From: Isoetes taiwanensis
Taxonomy: Eukaryota; Streptophyta; Lycopodiopsida; Isoetales; Isoetaceae
Length of the DNA: 64,000 nt
Direction of reading: 5' to 3'
Assembly (NCBI GenBank): GCA_021234155.1
Contig: JAJEKV010000009.1
Span: forward strand, 7,613,546 to 7,677,545
Position 1 is the stretch's first letter. Each line of letters opens with the position of its first letter. Below are positions 1 through 12,487 of this stretch, piece after piece. Under the pieces are notes generated by a model. It saw only the letters and a list, made by a program, of their open reading frames with translations, did no database searches and was not told the DNA's origin. The position numbers and the translations under genes are program-made.

Positions 1-3000
1 TTTCTCTAAGTTCAAATACTATAATATCCCTTTCTATAACATGCACCAGAATGCTTTTAGTAGGATGGATTAGGTAGATTTGATAGTGACTTGGCTGGTA
101 GAATAGCTACAACTGCACAACAAAGGAATTATGCATTTATACAAAAAACAAAGTCCGGACTTCCAAAGAGCTGACTGATTCACATGGCATCTCTCTATTC
201 CTGCCTTTCTCTTTGAACAGGAAAAACAGGGGTTCGTGGAAGTGGGTCCTTAAAAGTTCCATAAAATTTGCGCTCTTGGTCAAGTTTCTGAGTTCAGGAG
301 CCATGGCAGAGAGGACGACATTTTTGATCTAGGTCATGGCATAAAACCTCATGCTTAATAACCGTGGTAAGCACTAACGTGTTGGTTGTTCATAGTCTTT
401 CAGTTTGTCGTAGTATAGAGCACACTCTTTTTAGTTTACCAGGATCTGATCATTCTATACTACAGAGAAATTTGAAAAGTCGAGAAGGTATATTACAGAG
501 AAAACTGTGAATCAAATGAAAACGTCTTCAGAAGTTGGAATTTGAGAATAGAGGAGCACAAAAGTGAACCAAAATTTGCATCCTCAAATAACCAGACTCT
601 CTTCTGAATAGCCTCCTAAATGTCTTGCTAAGTATACAATAGTCTGCATGGCTTGCTTGCTACATCCATCAATTATCATAAGCGGTGGAAGATCATTTTA
701 TGTGGCCATTGTATCGAACACTTGAGAGGCAATTTGATTGATATCATACATGATATATGACAAAGGAGGCATCAATGTGTTTGGAGGACACATATGACAG
801 ACAACAACTGTGAAGGGATGGGCACAACCTCTGGAAGCTGAAACATTTTTTGCCAGAATGGCCTATCCATGCATAGAGCATTGTGTAGCCGAAAAGATAT
901 CTGTAATGGACCATCTCTCATATCCTTTGTTGTGAGACCTCATGTGCATTTTTCGGTAAAGATCCACTATTTTTCTTGCAGCATTATTTTGCAAGGAATT
1001 AAAAAGGTCTTTAGCTGCCTAGAAAAATATGCTAGATATCCCTAAAGAATATGCGTTTTACTTGGAAAGAAGACTAATGCTGCACATATATCTTTACTTT
1101 TGTGCATACTTTTGGATGTTATTGCAACAAGATTACTATCGACATGGCCAAGTGAGCAGAGGAGTCATGACCCGCATTTACGAACATTATGCCAAAGGCT
1201 TGATATACCTTTACAATTAATCACAATTTTTTGTAATGCCTATTGCTGGCTGCCCTAATTTTATTGCCATATTTTGTAGTTATGCTCGGTGGGTCATCAA
1301 TAAAGATCGGTGCTAAGACAGCAGCTGCAAGCTGCTGATATGGATGTGAAGATAAAACTTTGAGACCTTTCATACCAGTGAAGGCAACAAAAAGAGGTGC
1401 TACAGATATGGAAATTTTGAACGTACATTATGTAATATGAATATGGTTCTTGTCCTTCAGTGTTTAGGTATGAAGTGGTCTGCAGTGAGGTGGAGGCCAT
1501 CACCAAGATATAAGTAAATGATCTTTTATGCCGAGAAATAAAGTAGAACCACATATGCTATGAATATGCATATGGTATATGGCAGTGGGAAGTTAAAAGT
1601 ATCCGTGGAAAAACATTCATCTTTTGAGCCTATACATTATACATGAGGTGAGAAGTTTTTGGCAGTAGGGAAATCTATCCATTCCTCCAAATTTGAGAAC
1701 GTTGCCACCCAAATGTTGAAGCTGGCTTTGAATGACGATGTTCTTAGTGCATATGCAAAGGATGGGCACCTAAGCCCAACATGTAAACTTTTGCAGCATA
1801 TGCAACATCAGGAAATAAGACGAACAAATTTTATTTGTGTTCCAAATATATATGCCAGTTTCTCTTCTTTAAAACATGTTAAGTGGACCCATACCATCAA
1901 CCTTAGGACTGTATTTGAGTCTGTGATAAATAAACCTAAAGCTGGAAGCATTCAGTAGAGTAATACGCAGTCATTGACATAATCTTTTGAAAAAATTCGA
2001 TGTGTTTTTTGGGTTGCCCCTAGGGGGGCAAACCCTCGTTTATGTGGGTATGTGGGCATATTCAAGTATATGCTGGCATATACCTAGCATATGCTGATGA
2101 CTGCCAAAAACTAGCTGCTGCCTGTAAATGGTCGGTCATCCAGCCCCATTATCAGCCTGCTACACAAATGCTATCCGCCGGACTTGGCTATGGCTTCTGC
2201 ACCTCGGATTCTGCCCTCCCTTCCGCGCCTTCCGTCAGGGTTCTGGCGAGTTGAGCACATGTTTATCCCTTCCTTATACCCTCTAGGGCATAATCTCATC
2301 TCCCTTCATCTCAGCTATGCAACTCTTGACGATTTTAGGCGGCAAATTGTGGCTTAAAAAGTTTTTCGAAGAAGCGGCATTTTTACCAATTAGACAACGA
2401 TGGTGTAATTTAAAGACACATTTACACAGCGATGGTGAGCAGGGAAGAATGCTGGGAAGAGTGCCTCCGTCGAATACGATTTGAGGTCATAACCTGTGGA
2501 GCTGTGTTTGTAGCATCTTTACCTCTTGCACAAGTACATGCTTCTCAACTTCTTTTATTTTCTTCACGTTTATTTCTTTGTTAAAGTAGCATTAACCTGA
2601 GAGTTCTTCCTCAAAAGTATGCAGGAAAGCTATGCAGAGTATCTTTATGCGAACCCCGATTTTGGCCCCACTCTTCTAAGATCGCTAGCTTGCATGTATT
2701 TCATCGCAGACTAGTCGTTTCGGATCATTTCACTTTCCTTTTAAAAACACAAGATATATCTCGTGTTGTTCTTTTTTAATGCGTTTTCCCACAAAAGAAG
2801 AATGTTTTTGTTGCCTGGTCAAAAGGAAGAAAATGACGTAAAAAATGTTATAGTGGAACTTTCCATGCCATCCGCTTTTGGATTATTAGCCTTCAAGGTG
2901 AGGAACATTGCATGATTGTTACATTTGGGCCTGTGGTCGTATTTATTATTTCGCTTTGTCGCAATTTGTTGGGAGGCAAGTACTCTTGTCTCATGCCAAG

Positions 3001-6000
3001 TGATCTTAGGTTTCCTTGGGCGCGGGCAAAAGTTGCTATACCTGGTATGTGTTTCTATGCATCAGTTCCAATTCCCATGTACTTTTTCTAATTAGGTCCC
3101 GCTTTTAATGTCTTAGCAAGTAGCTATCCAGATGCTGGCCCCATGGCGAAGAGCTTGATTGAAGTCCCGTTCAAACGTTTCGGTTGCCATCATTGTGGAA
3201 GGAAGACTGGTGAAAGGTAACATGGCTTTTCTAAATACATCAAATTTATAATGAAGTTCCTCTCAAATTGACCTAATCGAAACACGCCTTGTTTGATCAT
3301 TCCAAATGAAACAAGTGAGCATACATATCATTGGTCAATTTTCTTCAATGCTCGTATGATATTGCCGATCCCATGGTTGAAGTGCTTTGTTATGGTCATA
3401 GAGGATATTGTTATTAGTGTTTACAACTGCGTGGCAAAGAATCATCGCTTTTATGCCAGCCATTTTGCGAGTTATATGTTTATGTCCCGCCAATGGTCAT
3501 GGCCATGGCTAGAAGTGGGCAACCATATGCCTATTAACTTTACATTTCTAGAACTGGAAAACAAATTAGCAAGTGATGGGGGGTGTTGAAGCAGGAGTAA
3601 TAACGTCCTATAGTATTGGACCCTGATGAGATGCTAATAAAACTATTTCGATTAAAAGATGAAACCTTAAAGCTCTGGGGGCCTAATCACGCTTCCAATT
3701 TATATTGCCATCTTTCTTTTGTTTATTATCAACCTTTATATGATCCATGCCTTTATAGCTGGTTTCTGGTATCAAATGTTGTCAGACTTTGCTTTTTCAA
3801 CAGGAAATCATAGTTTCAGGTCTGAGTGATTATGAAGCTTTTTTGAGTTAGAAGGACACTCACTTTCATTATGCGGAGAACCTATATTCTTTATGCTTGT
3901 GATTGGAGAAGGGAAGTTCTGTGGGTTCAAATGGATTGCAAAGCAGTACTTAAGAATTCAGCCAATTCCAGTAAACAAAGATAAGAACAAAAATATTGAC
4001 AGTTGTGCAAGAAATAGTAATTTTTAAATAGAGAGGTAGAGAGGTTGGATAAGCAGGGGTGAATGTTAAAACGGGTAATGTATTTGAGAAACAGCATGCT
4101 TCTCCAGTGGAGCATATTGGCTAAGTTAATGCTCTCCTCTCAAATTGTTGAATCCAACTGCATCGATCAAAAAATGAAACTGGTTGTGAGCTTTAATTTG
4201 TGATTCCTCAAACTGCAGCAGTTGATGGCGTCACTCAGGGTGGATTTATATATGCTGTGTGGCTTGGTTTATCTGCCATTTTTTTTTTGTGGAATGTATT
4301 GCCATAAAGATGGAAATTGGAGCATCATAGCTTCAGACCATGCTTCAAAACCTAGCCCTAACTCACAGTTAATCCTTTGATAATTCGTAACTGAGATTAA
4401 GCATAGTCATGCTTCTGGCCCAAGTTCCATTATACTAATCATAATACTACTTTGGAATTCACAGGTGAGTTTTCCATATCTCAGAAACTTTGTTGTCATA
4501 GTAGATTTTAGAAGATGAGAAGGTTTTGATATGTCTTTCAAATGTCTTATTGGTCCACATAGCATTGCAGATCATATACCACCAAACGTCCTTCATAATG
4601 CCAAGACTAGAAGAAGGCTACTATCAAAAGTAGTTGATCAAATGTTTTATCCTCAATGCACAATGTGCTCACAACTCCAAAGCTCGACTGCAAGGCATGG
4701 CAAAAAGTATCTTGTACTCCATCGCAACAAAGGGAAGCCCGAGGTATACCTTTAGCTGGATACACATATTTTGCCACTTGTTCCTCTATTTTCTTTCTCT
4801 TCTTAAAGTTCCAACTCTTACTTTTAATTTTGCACCATTTTATAGCCTTACACCTTTGCTGGTATTTTCGTGGGTGCCATCCTACCACCCTTGGAGCTAA
4901 TAGAAGATTAAGGTTACCGCGAAGCATTTTCCAGAAGGCGAAAGCCCCAATATTGTAAAAAATTGGCCTGAATTAAATCAAATTGATTTGTGCATTTCTG
5001 TGCACATGACGCGTACAAATTCTCACTAGAATCGTTTTGAAGTGCTTGTCCCTATTTATTTTGTTGTGGTTGTGCTTGACGCTTGTGTTTTTGATGGACG
5101 AGGTTTGGTTGATGGACTATTGAATACAGAATAGTATTAGTGAACTGAAACGCAGGTTTCAAGGATCTATAGCCATCTAACGAAACCAAATTGTCAAATA
5201 AAAAGAACCAAAATCCTTTTATTACATTGCTTGAATAGGAGTTTGAAACTTCCGCCTTTCTTTATATGGGAGTAACCTCCACTTGAATTTTTTTCGCGAC
5301 AATGTCCTCTAAAGAAAGGCCATAAACTTTGAGGGGGAGCAATAAACTTTGAGGGAGTGGTAATGCGGTCAGTAAATTATCCCATCTTAGATGCTCCCAT
5401 CTTGATTTGGAAATGAAAGATGGATTAGATGCCCAAAAAACTACTTCAAGAAGTCCAGATAGAAATACATACATATGTGATGATTGATATATATAATGTA
5501 TGAAAATTTTATATAGAGTTCATGATGAAAGCAAAGGGCATATGTTTATTTGAGATTTTTCCGAAGGAGGCAGAAGGAGCAATTTTTGGATTGTTTTATT
5601 GGTTGATCTTTGGGTGAACAGATATTCTTTTCAGATAATTTTTACTTTCTGCTGATTAGTTTTATGCTTAGAAATCTACCTATTTCCCTAAGAAATTCCA
5701 GTAATTTCCATGAGAAATACACCAATTGGGTTCAGAAACAAATTTATCCAAGAGACCTATAAATTCGTCCATAAAAACTCACTGATTAGGCTGAGCATTT
5801 CATGAATTCTGAGTTGGTATTTGTTCGTGGCCTTGCCTCTTCTACTCATTTCCGCTGTCAACTGGAGCAGAGCCGATTTGAGCAAAATTTCACAATTACA
5901 GAGTGGGCATCTCACAATTACAGTGGGCATCGCTTCTTATATAGGCGAATGCCGGACCAAGCTGTCCACCACCAGTTGGACAGAGGAAATACTTGCCAGA

Positions 6001-6090
6001 CTGCTCACCGACATAGACAAAATAGCATGTCGCGACAGCTTACAGCATCGGAGGCATCGTAGATTGTTAACAAAAACGTGGCAAGAAAAT
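1..6090. other. Intergenic stretch without a recognisable gene
   Basis: Only short ORFs (all under about 110 codons) occur, on both strands and often overlapping in several frames, and none carries a motif I recognise. The composition is AT-rich. Around 2008-2030 there is a short palindrome (TTGCCCC-TA-GGGGGGCAA). At 5884-5928 a ~21-bp unit (CACAATTACAG..GTGGGCATC) occurs twice. I see no RNA gene. Confidence 0.6.
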
Positions 6091-6092
6091 AA

Positions 6093-6112
6093 GAATAGAA
6101 TAGAATAGAATA
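6093..6112. repeat. GAATA microsatellite tail of the LINE
   Basis: Four GAATA units lie exactly at the 3' end of the minus-strand LINE, followed inward by a T-rich stretch and CGTCCACGGAGACCAA. The same arrangement occurs at 52429 and, in part, at 45984. Confidence 0.8.
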
Positions 6113-6176
6113 TGATTTTATCGTCCACGGAGACCAACTGGCCTATGGGATCCAAGTACAAAGAGAGAGCAAGAGC

Positions 6177-6238
6177 GATTACTACCGTGATTAAAAAACC
6201 CCGCCCGGCGGGTTTTCGGGAAAAACCTTAGTAGCAAT
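6177..6238. other. Conserved stem-loop in LINE 3' UTR (copy 1)
   Basis: The core runs 6189-6230 (GATTAAAAAACCCCGCCC then GGCGGGTTTTCGGG and AAAAACCTTA). The inner arms CCCGCC/GGCGGG pair directly, and the A-run faces the T-run. The core is enclosed by an outer stem ATTACTAC (6178-6185) with GTAGCAAT (6231-6238), 7 of 8 pairs. The same core with other outer stems occurs at 52500-52576 and 55267-55345. Confidence 0.7.
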
Positions 6239-6269
6239 AAGGATGCCGACATACCGCACGCTTATATAC

Positions 6270-6560
6270 ATAATCACAAGTACAAACCGAGGTTAATGTC
6301 GGACGGGGGGCATAACGAACCCGCAGATCCATTACCTCCTGAGGTAATGATCCCAACAAGCCTACAGAGGCCGCGGGTCGCGAGCTCATGCAAGGCCCGA
6401 TGGGGCACAACTAACCGAGCATACCGAGCCCCAGGATATGCCGGGTGCACGGACAGGCCCGAGGGCGGACTTTCATCCTCAATGGCTCGCTGACAAAGAT
6501 CGACAGCATTCTCGGCCCTCACGCTGCTCCCCGAATCCATCTCCCTGCCTCAATGCGAGG
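6270..6560 (-). pseudogene. LINE C-terminal Cys/His segment, broken
   Basis: This is the 3' coding end of the LINE. A block starting LCQ.. and continuing with IEDES aligns by eye with the better preserved copy at 52606-52875, which reads C-x2-C, then AIEDEC and Q-I-C-P. In this copy one cysteine and the histidine context are lost by small indels. Such Cys/His segments are thought to bind nucleic acid in LINE ORF2 proteins; the role here is inference. Confidence 0.6.
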
Positions 6561-6900
6561 TGGTGTGCACTCGCGAATGGAAGCAATCTCCTCGCTTTTC
6601 ATGGGTAGATGGGTGCGCAGTAGTGGTGTGGGCCCCCCGTGAGCATGGGATTAACCTCGGCTGCCGATAATTTGCCACCTTGACATGTGATAGGGCCTCT
6701 GATCCCAAAGCTTGGCCATGAAGCAAGCATCCAAGTATCGCTTCAAGGCCGGTAGCGTTCTTCGGTGTATGCACCGGGTCCACATCTCAGGTGCCTGCGA
6801 CATTCCATAGCGAAACCACTGGGCTTGCTTGTCTTTCCAGCATGCTTTGAGTCGCCAAGGGCCCATCGCCACCGCCAAAGCAAGGTTGGGCAGCCGGGCT

Positions 6901-8363
6901 TCATCCATAGCCACCACCTTCCTCGAAGTAAATAAGGTGACGCTCCAAACAAGCCCTCAGAATGGAAGGAAGCCTGCCTCCCGAGCGATATGGGACCGTG
7001 GATTTCACTCCCATTACCCGGGCCAAGAAGGCCTTCTCACACTGCTCTAGATCGCTCCAAGTGGTGAGGGATATCACCGCCCCCCACACTTCTCCCCCAT
7101 AGAGGAGGACCGGTTCAACCAAGGCCCTCAACAAGTGTGCCTCGGTGACCCCATGCATACGGCTACGCCTTGTGATCACCTTGTTTTGCATTGCATACGT
7201 GGCTTTCCAGCCTGCAGTGACCCGTAACCTGATGGATGCATCCCAAAGTGTGGTAGTAGAAAACCGAATGCCCAAATACTTATAAGATCGAGCCACCTCC
7301 ACTACCGCCTCGGTAAGTGAATGAGGGAAGGCGTGGTGCCGGGATGATGGTACCAAAGAAGACCCTTGTCTTGGCCAAGTTAACTCTCATGTCGCTGAAT
7401 TGGCGAAAGTGTCCAAAGCATCCGGTGGCGCTGCATGTCCTCCCTCGGGTATATAGCGGCGGGGCAACATCATCGATATATGAGTTGCCGGATTATGTGG
7501 TGCATCAACCGAGCGCCCCCCTCAAATGCTCGCCTAGCCATTCTTCTAGCTGGTCAATGTACAAGCCGAAGAGCTGCCGGGGATAGAGGGCAGCCCCGGC
7601 GCACTCCAATGCTACTAACAACGGGCTCCCGACGGTTGAGACGACCGAGCAAGCCTCAGATAGTCTCAGATATAGCATTCCTCGCAAGTCGACGGGGTCC
7701 CTAGTCGCCCCTCACTGGCCCCACAACTTATCCCGGCACCGTGTCAAAAGCCTTTATAAATCCACAAAGCAACAAAGATGCATTCGGCATTGATTCCGCT
7801 ATCCTCTATGAGTGTTCGCAGAGTGAAGATATGGTCAATAGTAGAATGCTTTGGGCGGAAGCCCGCACAAGGAGAGCCCGCACTTCTCCATCCTTCCCCC
7901 CCAAAGTGTCGGGCCGCTCAAGAATCCCGCAAGCAACTTGGCAAAGACAGAACTGACCATAATGGTACGATAGTTGGCTGGGCTGTGGGGGTCCCCTGCT
8001 TTGTATATGGGCACAACTCTACTGGTAGTCCAGTGCGGGGGGAAGCCTTCTTGCAATGCCCTGTTGAAGAGTGCTGTGAGAACCGGCACCATTGGGGCCC
8101 GCCCACTTGAGAAGCTCTCGCCAGATACCGGCCCAAATCGGCCTTCCTTCCCGGCGTTGCAGGCCCATTATGACATCCCCTTCAGTAATGACCAGTGCTA
8201 GGCCTGTCTGCGGAGGTACTGGTGCCCGGCTTCCCATTGGGTCATACAGCTTCTGCAAGTATCTCACCCATTGTTCCGGGGTAATATTTCCCGTGGGGGT
8301 CAGGTGCTTACTACTCAAGACCTTTCTCCGTAAGGCCCTAGGGTGGCGGTCCCAGCGCACCAA
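6901..8363 (-). pseudogene. LINE reverse transcriptase domain, broken
   Basis: The RT domain follows the endonuclease. At 7835-8092 the frame contains P-x-W-x-T-S-R-V-V-P-I-Y-K and then PANYRTIMVSS, the start of a LINE RT palm. Motif A (F-V-D..K-A-F-D-T-V) can be read at about 7741-7773 across a frameshift. Motif B is degraded, followed by LFGLYIDQL at about 7560. The catalytic Asp-Asp box reads YIDD at 7469-7480 (usual form YADD). The thumb region at 6901-7356 has Y-K-Y-L-G-I and LLYGGEVW. Multiple stops separate the blocks. The domain order is complete but inactive. Confidence 0.8.
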
Positions 8364-8639
8364 ACATCTTGTTGGTGTTCATAAAAGGTACCGGCTTTCT
8401 TGGTCTTGAGGAAGGAGCGGTATTGACGGGCGGGCTCGGCAGGGCGAATGGTGGGGTCCAAAGACTTGGCGGAGCCATCGTTTCAGACTCCCCGGCATTC
8501 GCCATCGAACCAATTATTGCGGGGAAGGTGGTTGCAGCCCCCGTGGATCGTCGAGAGCGGCCTCCCAAAGCATCTGCCCCTACCCTCGGAAGAGCCGGGT
8601 TCACCGGGTCGTCATCCGCCGTTGAAGTGTGGGGAGTCT

Positions 8640-9510
8640 GCAGCCTCCGGCAGCTCATGCTCAAGCATCCTCGCATAGACCGCCGCATGATCATAATCCG
8701 CACACAACCATGGTACATGGGGTGTTGGGGCAATGGGTGCTCGGTTGGCTCGCCAATCTATCTGCAAGAACAGGGGCTGATGGTCGAGTCTACTTCCTCG
8801 CCCCGCCCACCCTGCTCGGCTAATCGCTGAGTGATCAAGTGTAGGCATTGCTCGTGCCGCTAGCACGTAATCCACCACACCGTGCCGCCCCACTCCCTCC
8901 GCTTACAAGTGAAGCGGGCCGAGGATCGCCACCGTACCGGCCCATTGCAAATGACCGTGTCAAAGATACCGCCCAAAGAACAAAGCGGTGCGGGCCATAC
9001 CGTGTCACCGGTCAAGCATCCGGACGCCCTTGGCCAAACCATCTCAAGGGTCCATTTGCAACACATCCTCAGCTAGAGGTGCGAATTTTGGGATCTGCTC
9101 TGCCCCTGTGCGCGCATTGAAATCTCCAAGCAACATGGCCTTGCCCAATTGTCTGTACTGCTGTATGTCATCATATAGATCGACATAGGGCTCCTGCCTG
9201 TCCACATCCAAGTGCGTGTGGTAAAAGTTGCTCTCAGCATGTGGGAAGTAGCAAGCCGCCACAAAGAGAGGGCTGCCATCGCCGTTTCGCACTCGTGCAC
9301 TACCACAGTGTATCCGTTGTGCACGTCACGCTTTACCTACGGGAGACCGATTGGGCCAAGGCTGTCTGGTAGTAACACGCAATTCCTCCGTGTCCTCGTT
9401 TTCCGGTGCACTCATTGAAGACGGAGTAGCGCTGGTATCCTGGCAAATCAGGTAGCCTGTCATGTTTCCATGAGGAAGATAAGGTCAAGATAGATTGCGG
9501 CGCCGAAAAA
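8640..9510 (-). pseudogene. LINE endonuclease domain, broken
   Basis: This is the 5' part of the LINE, related to the apurinic/apyrimidinic endonuclease domain that nicks target DNA for reverse transcription. At 9044-9292 the frame reads through a segment ending in GDFNAR, the conserved catalytic Asp/Asn block of such endonucleases. Further downstream (8612-8893) come a VVDYVL block and a DHQPLFL block, matching the C-terminal Asp-His end of the domain. Near 9450 an N-terminal block resembling the usual Gln-Glu-Thr motif reads Met-Glu-Thr. These blocks lie in different frames, so several frameshifts are present and no protein can be made. Confidence 0.75.
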
Positions 9511-12480
9511 TTCAGCGAAACAAAAACAAAAATGAAAAATGCAAGACTGCATTATATATGTTTAGATACTAAGGTTTTGCTCTTTTGATGATGAGTCACC
9601 TTCAACACATGGACGTGGTAACCTATTCTTAGACTAATGGTACCTTGAAAGCACATGGAATATTCCTAGAAGATGGAGTTTTACCACAATATTAAGGAAC
9701 AACCTAAATCATGTTGAAAGCCATATCTGATTTATATAAAGGCCTATATGACATGTATTTCCCCTATATTAAATATGTACATATTAAGAACACACAAAAG
9801 TAACCCCTTCATGTTTACGCACGTGGTTTGGGGGGTTCTTCTGAGTGACTCCCCCTTGGGGGAGGGGAGGGAGGAAGGAGATCTTCATTTAGCTATGGAG
9901 ACGGAGATTCTTGGCATGTGCATTGCATAGATCTTGCATTTCGAGTCTGAGATCATTGGGTTTTACTTTTCCTTGCGAGGTTTGTAGTCAGGCTATGCGT
10001 CAATATTTCATTCCTCTATAAAACCTGCTCCTCAGATATTTGAAGCTCTATGTGACAAAAAAATCGACCAGGGGTCTTCAAGGAGTTCTCTCATTTCTAT
10101 GTTGACAAAATATGTATTTCCATTTTCTCCTCTATTAGACTTGTCCTTATACTTCTACCATCCTTGTTCCATGCCGAACACCAAAGATTTCTTCAGGCCA
10201 ATCCTCATAAAGTCATGGTATCAAGTATTCTATTGTTTTGAAGTAGCAATTTGATTGGTTGTCAAAACATGACTTTGCAATATGATTTAAGCCACTTCAC
10301 ACTTCGGGAGGGCAACCCTCCGTGCGCAGCACCTTGTTTTTTTTTCTTTTGCTGTTGTTTCTAGTGCTATTAGGTGTCGTTTGTTCTCAATATAAGACAT
10401 GTTGATAGTCTTCAAGCAGAATTTTAGGCTTTAGAGCAAGGACAAACCAATCTGGTAATGTACTGCAAGGACTCTACCAAACCAGATAAATAGCACGAGT
10501 AAGAAATCCTTAGTCCTTGACCAGTCCTTACAGGTGGGGTCATTTGTGAAGTCATCTTATAGATGTCTAAAAATAAGAGGTATTATATCGTAGTCAGACA
10601 AATGGAATGTGTAAGTCATCTTGGATGAAGCTCCTCCCTCCCGAGTGAATTCATTCTTATGGCAAGTCCTATGGTAAATACTAGGGTATCTAAATTCAAG
10701 TTTGACGTAAGCCCATTGTCATGTGGAGATGGTGTATGGATATGTTCAATATTGCATTGAGGACTGGCGATGATCTTCTAGGTATATATCCAGCGGACTA
10801 GTCAGTCTCATAACATACTGCTTTTCATATTGTCAGATCATGGGGATTATGGGTTATTTGGAAGAGACGTATCACTTTTATTCTAGGCAAAGGCATATAT
10901 ACTACATGCTGTGCATACTCATGAATAAACTGAGAAATTTCAAGTGTGTGTGTTGAGGGCAATGTTTCCCTTCAATTGTGAATATAGAAAACATTCATCA
11001 AACTACCACCATAAGAAGTCACCTACATGTCTCAATATAAAAGGGCTTTGTAGCTATCCCCTCTTTAGACTTGTTCAAGAGGGTATCTATCTGCTATATG
11101 GCATTGTAAAAACCTACTTCTATAAACGAAATTTCTTTATCCCCCACACAAAAAAAGAAAAAAACTAGAATATTTAGGGAGCTTACAACCTAGAAAGAAA
11201 TGAATTTAGATGATAACATGTATTCTTTCTTTGCTTTATTAGATCACATCTACTATAAATATGCACACTATTGCATTGCAGGACAGGCAAACCCTAGGCA
11301 CCTTGTGTGAGAAAATACAATGCTCAAAAGAATCTTATATTTGGATAATGGATATATGTAGCCTACTGTAGATGTGTATGGTTGCAATTGTTTCAAAGCT
11401 AAGAGTAGTGGTGTTAAAGGAGAGATTCTCTATGCACCTATTTCTGAGGAGCACATATTTGTTGTAGATGTTAGTTGTGGCAGTTTAATATCTGCGTGCA
11501 GGTTTTCCATGTAATTTGAATACAAAAGATCTTTGGAGCTTAAAACTCTTATGTGAATGCTACCATTTGTTTGCATACATCAGCCTTGTTGTGTATTATG
11601 GTTTGTATTGGAAGAGATATGCTTCAAAATTTAGGTACAATGAGTTGTTCTTTTGAATCAGCTGTGTTAAAAATCAGAAGGAATTTTTCAAGTTTTTCTC
11701 ATAAGCAAAAAACAAAATTATTTGAATGGAAGTTTCGGCTGATTTAAGTAGTTCTTATAAGTTAGTGAATTTGCGCTGCTCTGCTGCCATATGCAACATT
11801 ACTAATCACATGTTTCAGAATTAATCATATTTATAGATCTCTTCATCTGACGAATGCCCAACATAGAATAATTATGCTCAAAAGACATACTGACATAGAG
11901 AAAAATTCCAGGAAATCAACTAGTATTAGCTTGCAGTAGTGATGCAGAAGTAATAACAAAAAGAGAGTTTAGAATTAGTTGATTAGCAGGTTAAGAATGT
12001 TATGAGTTGTCTTTTATATGTGCAGATTCAAATCAATGGACAGTCAATTATCATGAAAAATGCAAATGTAGAAAATATTATTAAGCTTGGCTAGAGTTTC
12101 TAAGATAATTTTGCATCTTGAGCCAAGGGGGATTCACATAGTTGTAGCCATACAATCTAGGTGAGTGACCCAAAAGGGTTTTTTTTTGGGCTTAAACCAT
12201 ACATATACTCTTACCCAAGGAGCTTGCTAAAGTATCTACATCGGGTACTTCAGAAATAAATACTGCTTTCTTGTTCTTTCTATCAAAACTAATTCAAAAG
12301 TTCATAATAAAAGTCAAAAGCATGTTAATGTTGAAGGTCAAGATAGAGACAATACTATTGGAGGTGAAAATGAATGAATCCAATTTAATACTTATTAGTT
12401 ATTGGAGCATCATATAAGTACCCAGTACCTAGTGTTGGGTTTAGGTAGTTTTATAGTCCCTAAATAATACTTTTTAAGGT
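9511..12480. other. Intergenic, no gene recognised
   Basis: AT-rich sequence with short ORFs only. A GGGAG-rich patch lies near 9850-9880. A short open stretch on the plus strand at about 11398-11515 has protein-like composition but no recognisable family and no start context. I see no RNA gene. Confidence 0.5.
12126..12226. repeat. Copy of a dispersed repeat also inserted in the Copia element
   Basis: About 100 bp here (TTCACATAG.. GTGAGTGACCC..AAAGGGTTT.. TTAAACC.TACATATACTC) match the reverse complement of 36190-36287, the insert inside the Copia pol frame. Identity is clear by eye though imperfect, so this is an older or divergent member of the same family. Its coding capacity is nil. 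Confidence 0.6.
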
Positions 12481-12487
12481 AGCATGC

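Larger units (their letters stand above)
6093..9510 (-). mobile_element. Degenerate GC-rich LINE (endonuclease + reverse transcriptase), GAATA-tailed
   Basis: Read on the minus strand this is a non-LTR retrotransposon in the usual order: apurinic-type endonuclease (about 9510-8640), reverse transcriptase (about 8360-6900), a C-terminal Cys/His segment (about 6540-6280), a 3' UTR with a strong stem-loop, and a terminal run of GAATA units (TATTC on the coding strand). The coding frame is broken into many pieces by stops and frameshifts, so the copy is dead. Its GC content is clearly higher than the AT-rich flanks. A shorter relative lies at 52429-52872. The 5' boundary near 9510 is approximate. 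Confidence 0.85.

Noticed and set aside
4531-4958. Four overlapping ORFs of 74-106 codons on both strands
   Set aside because: Frames overlap each other on both strands, lack any motif and have unremarkable composition; chance ORFs.
8369-8830. 153-codon plus-strand ORF
   Set aside because: It is antisense to the LINE and open only because of the high GC content; the minus strand carries the recognisable domain order.
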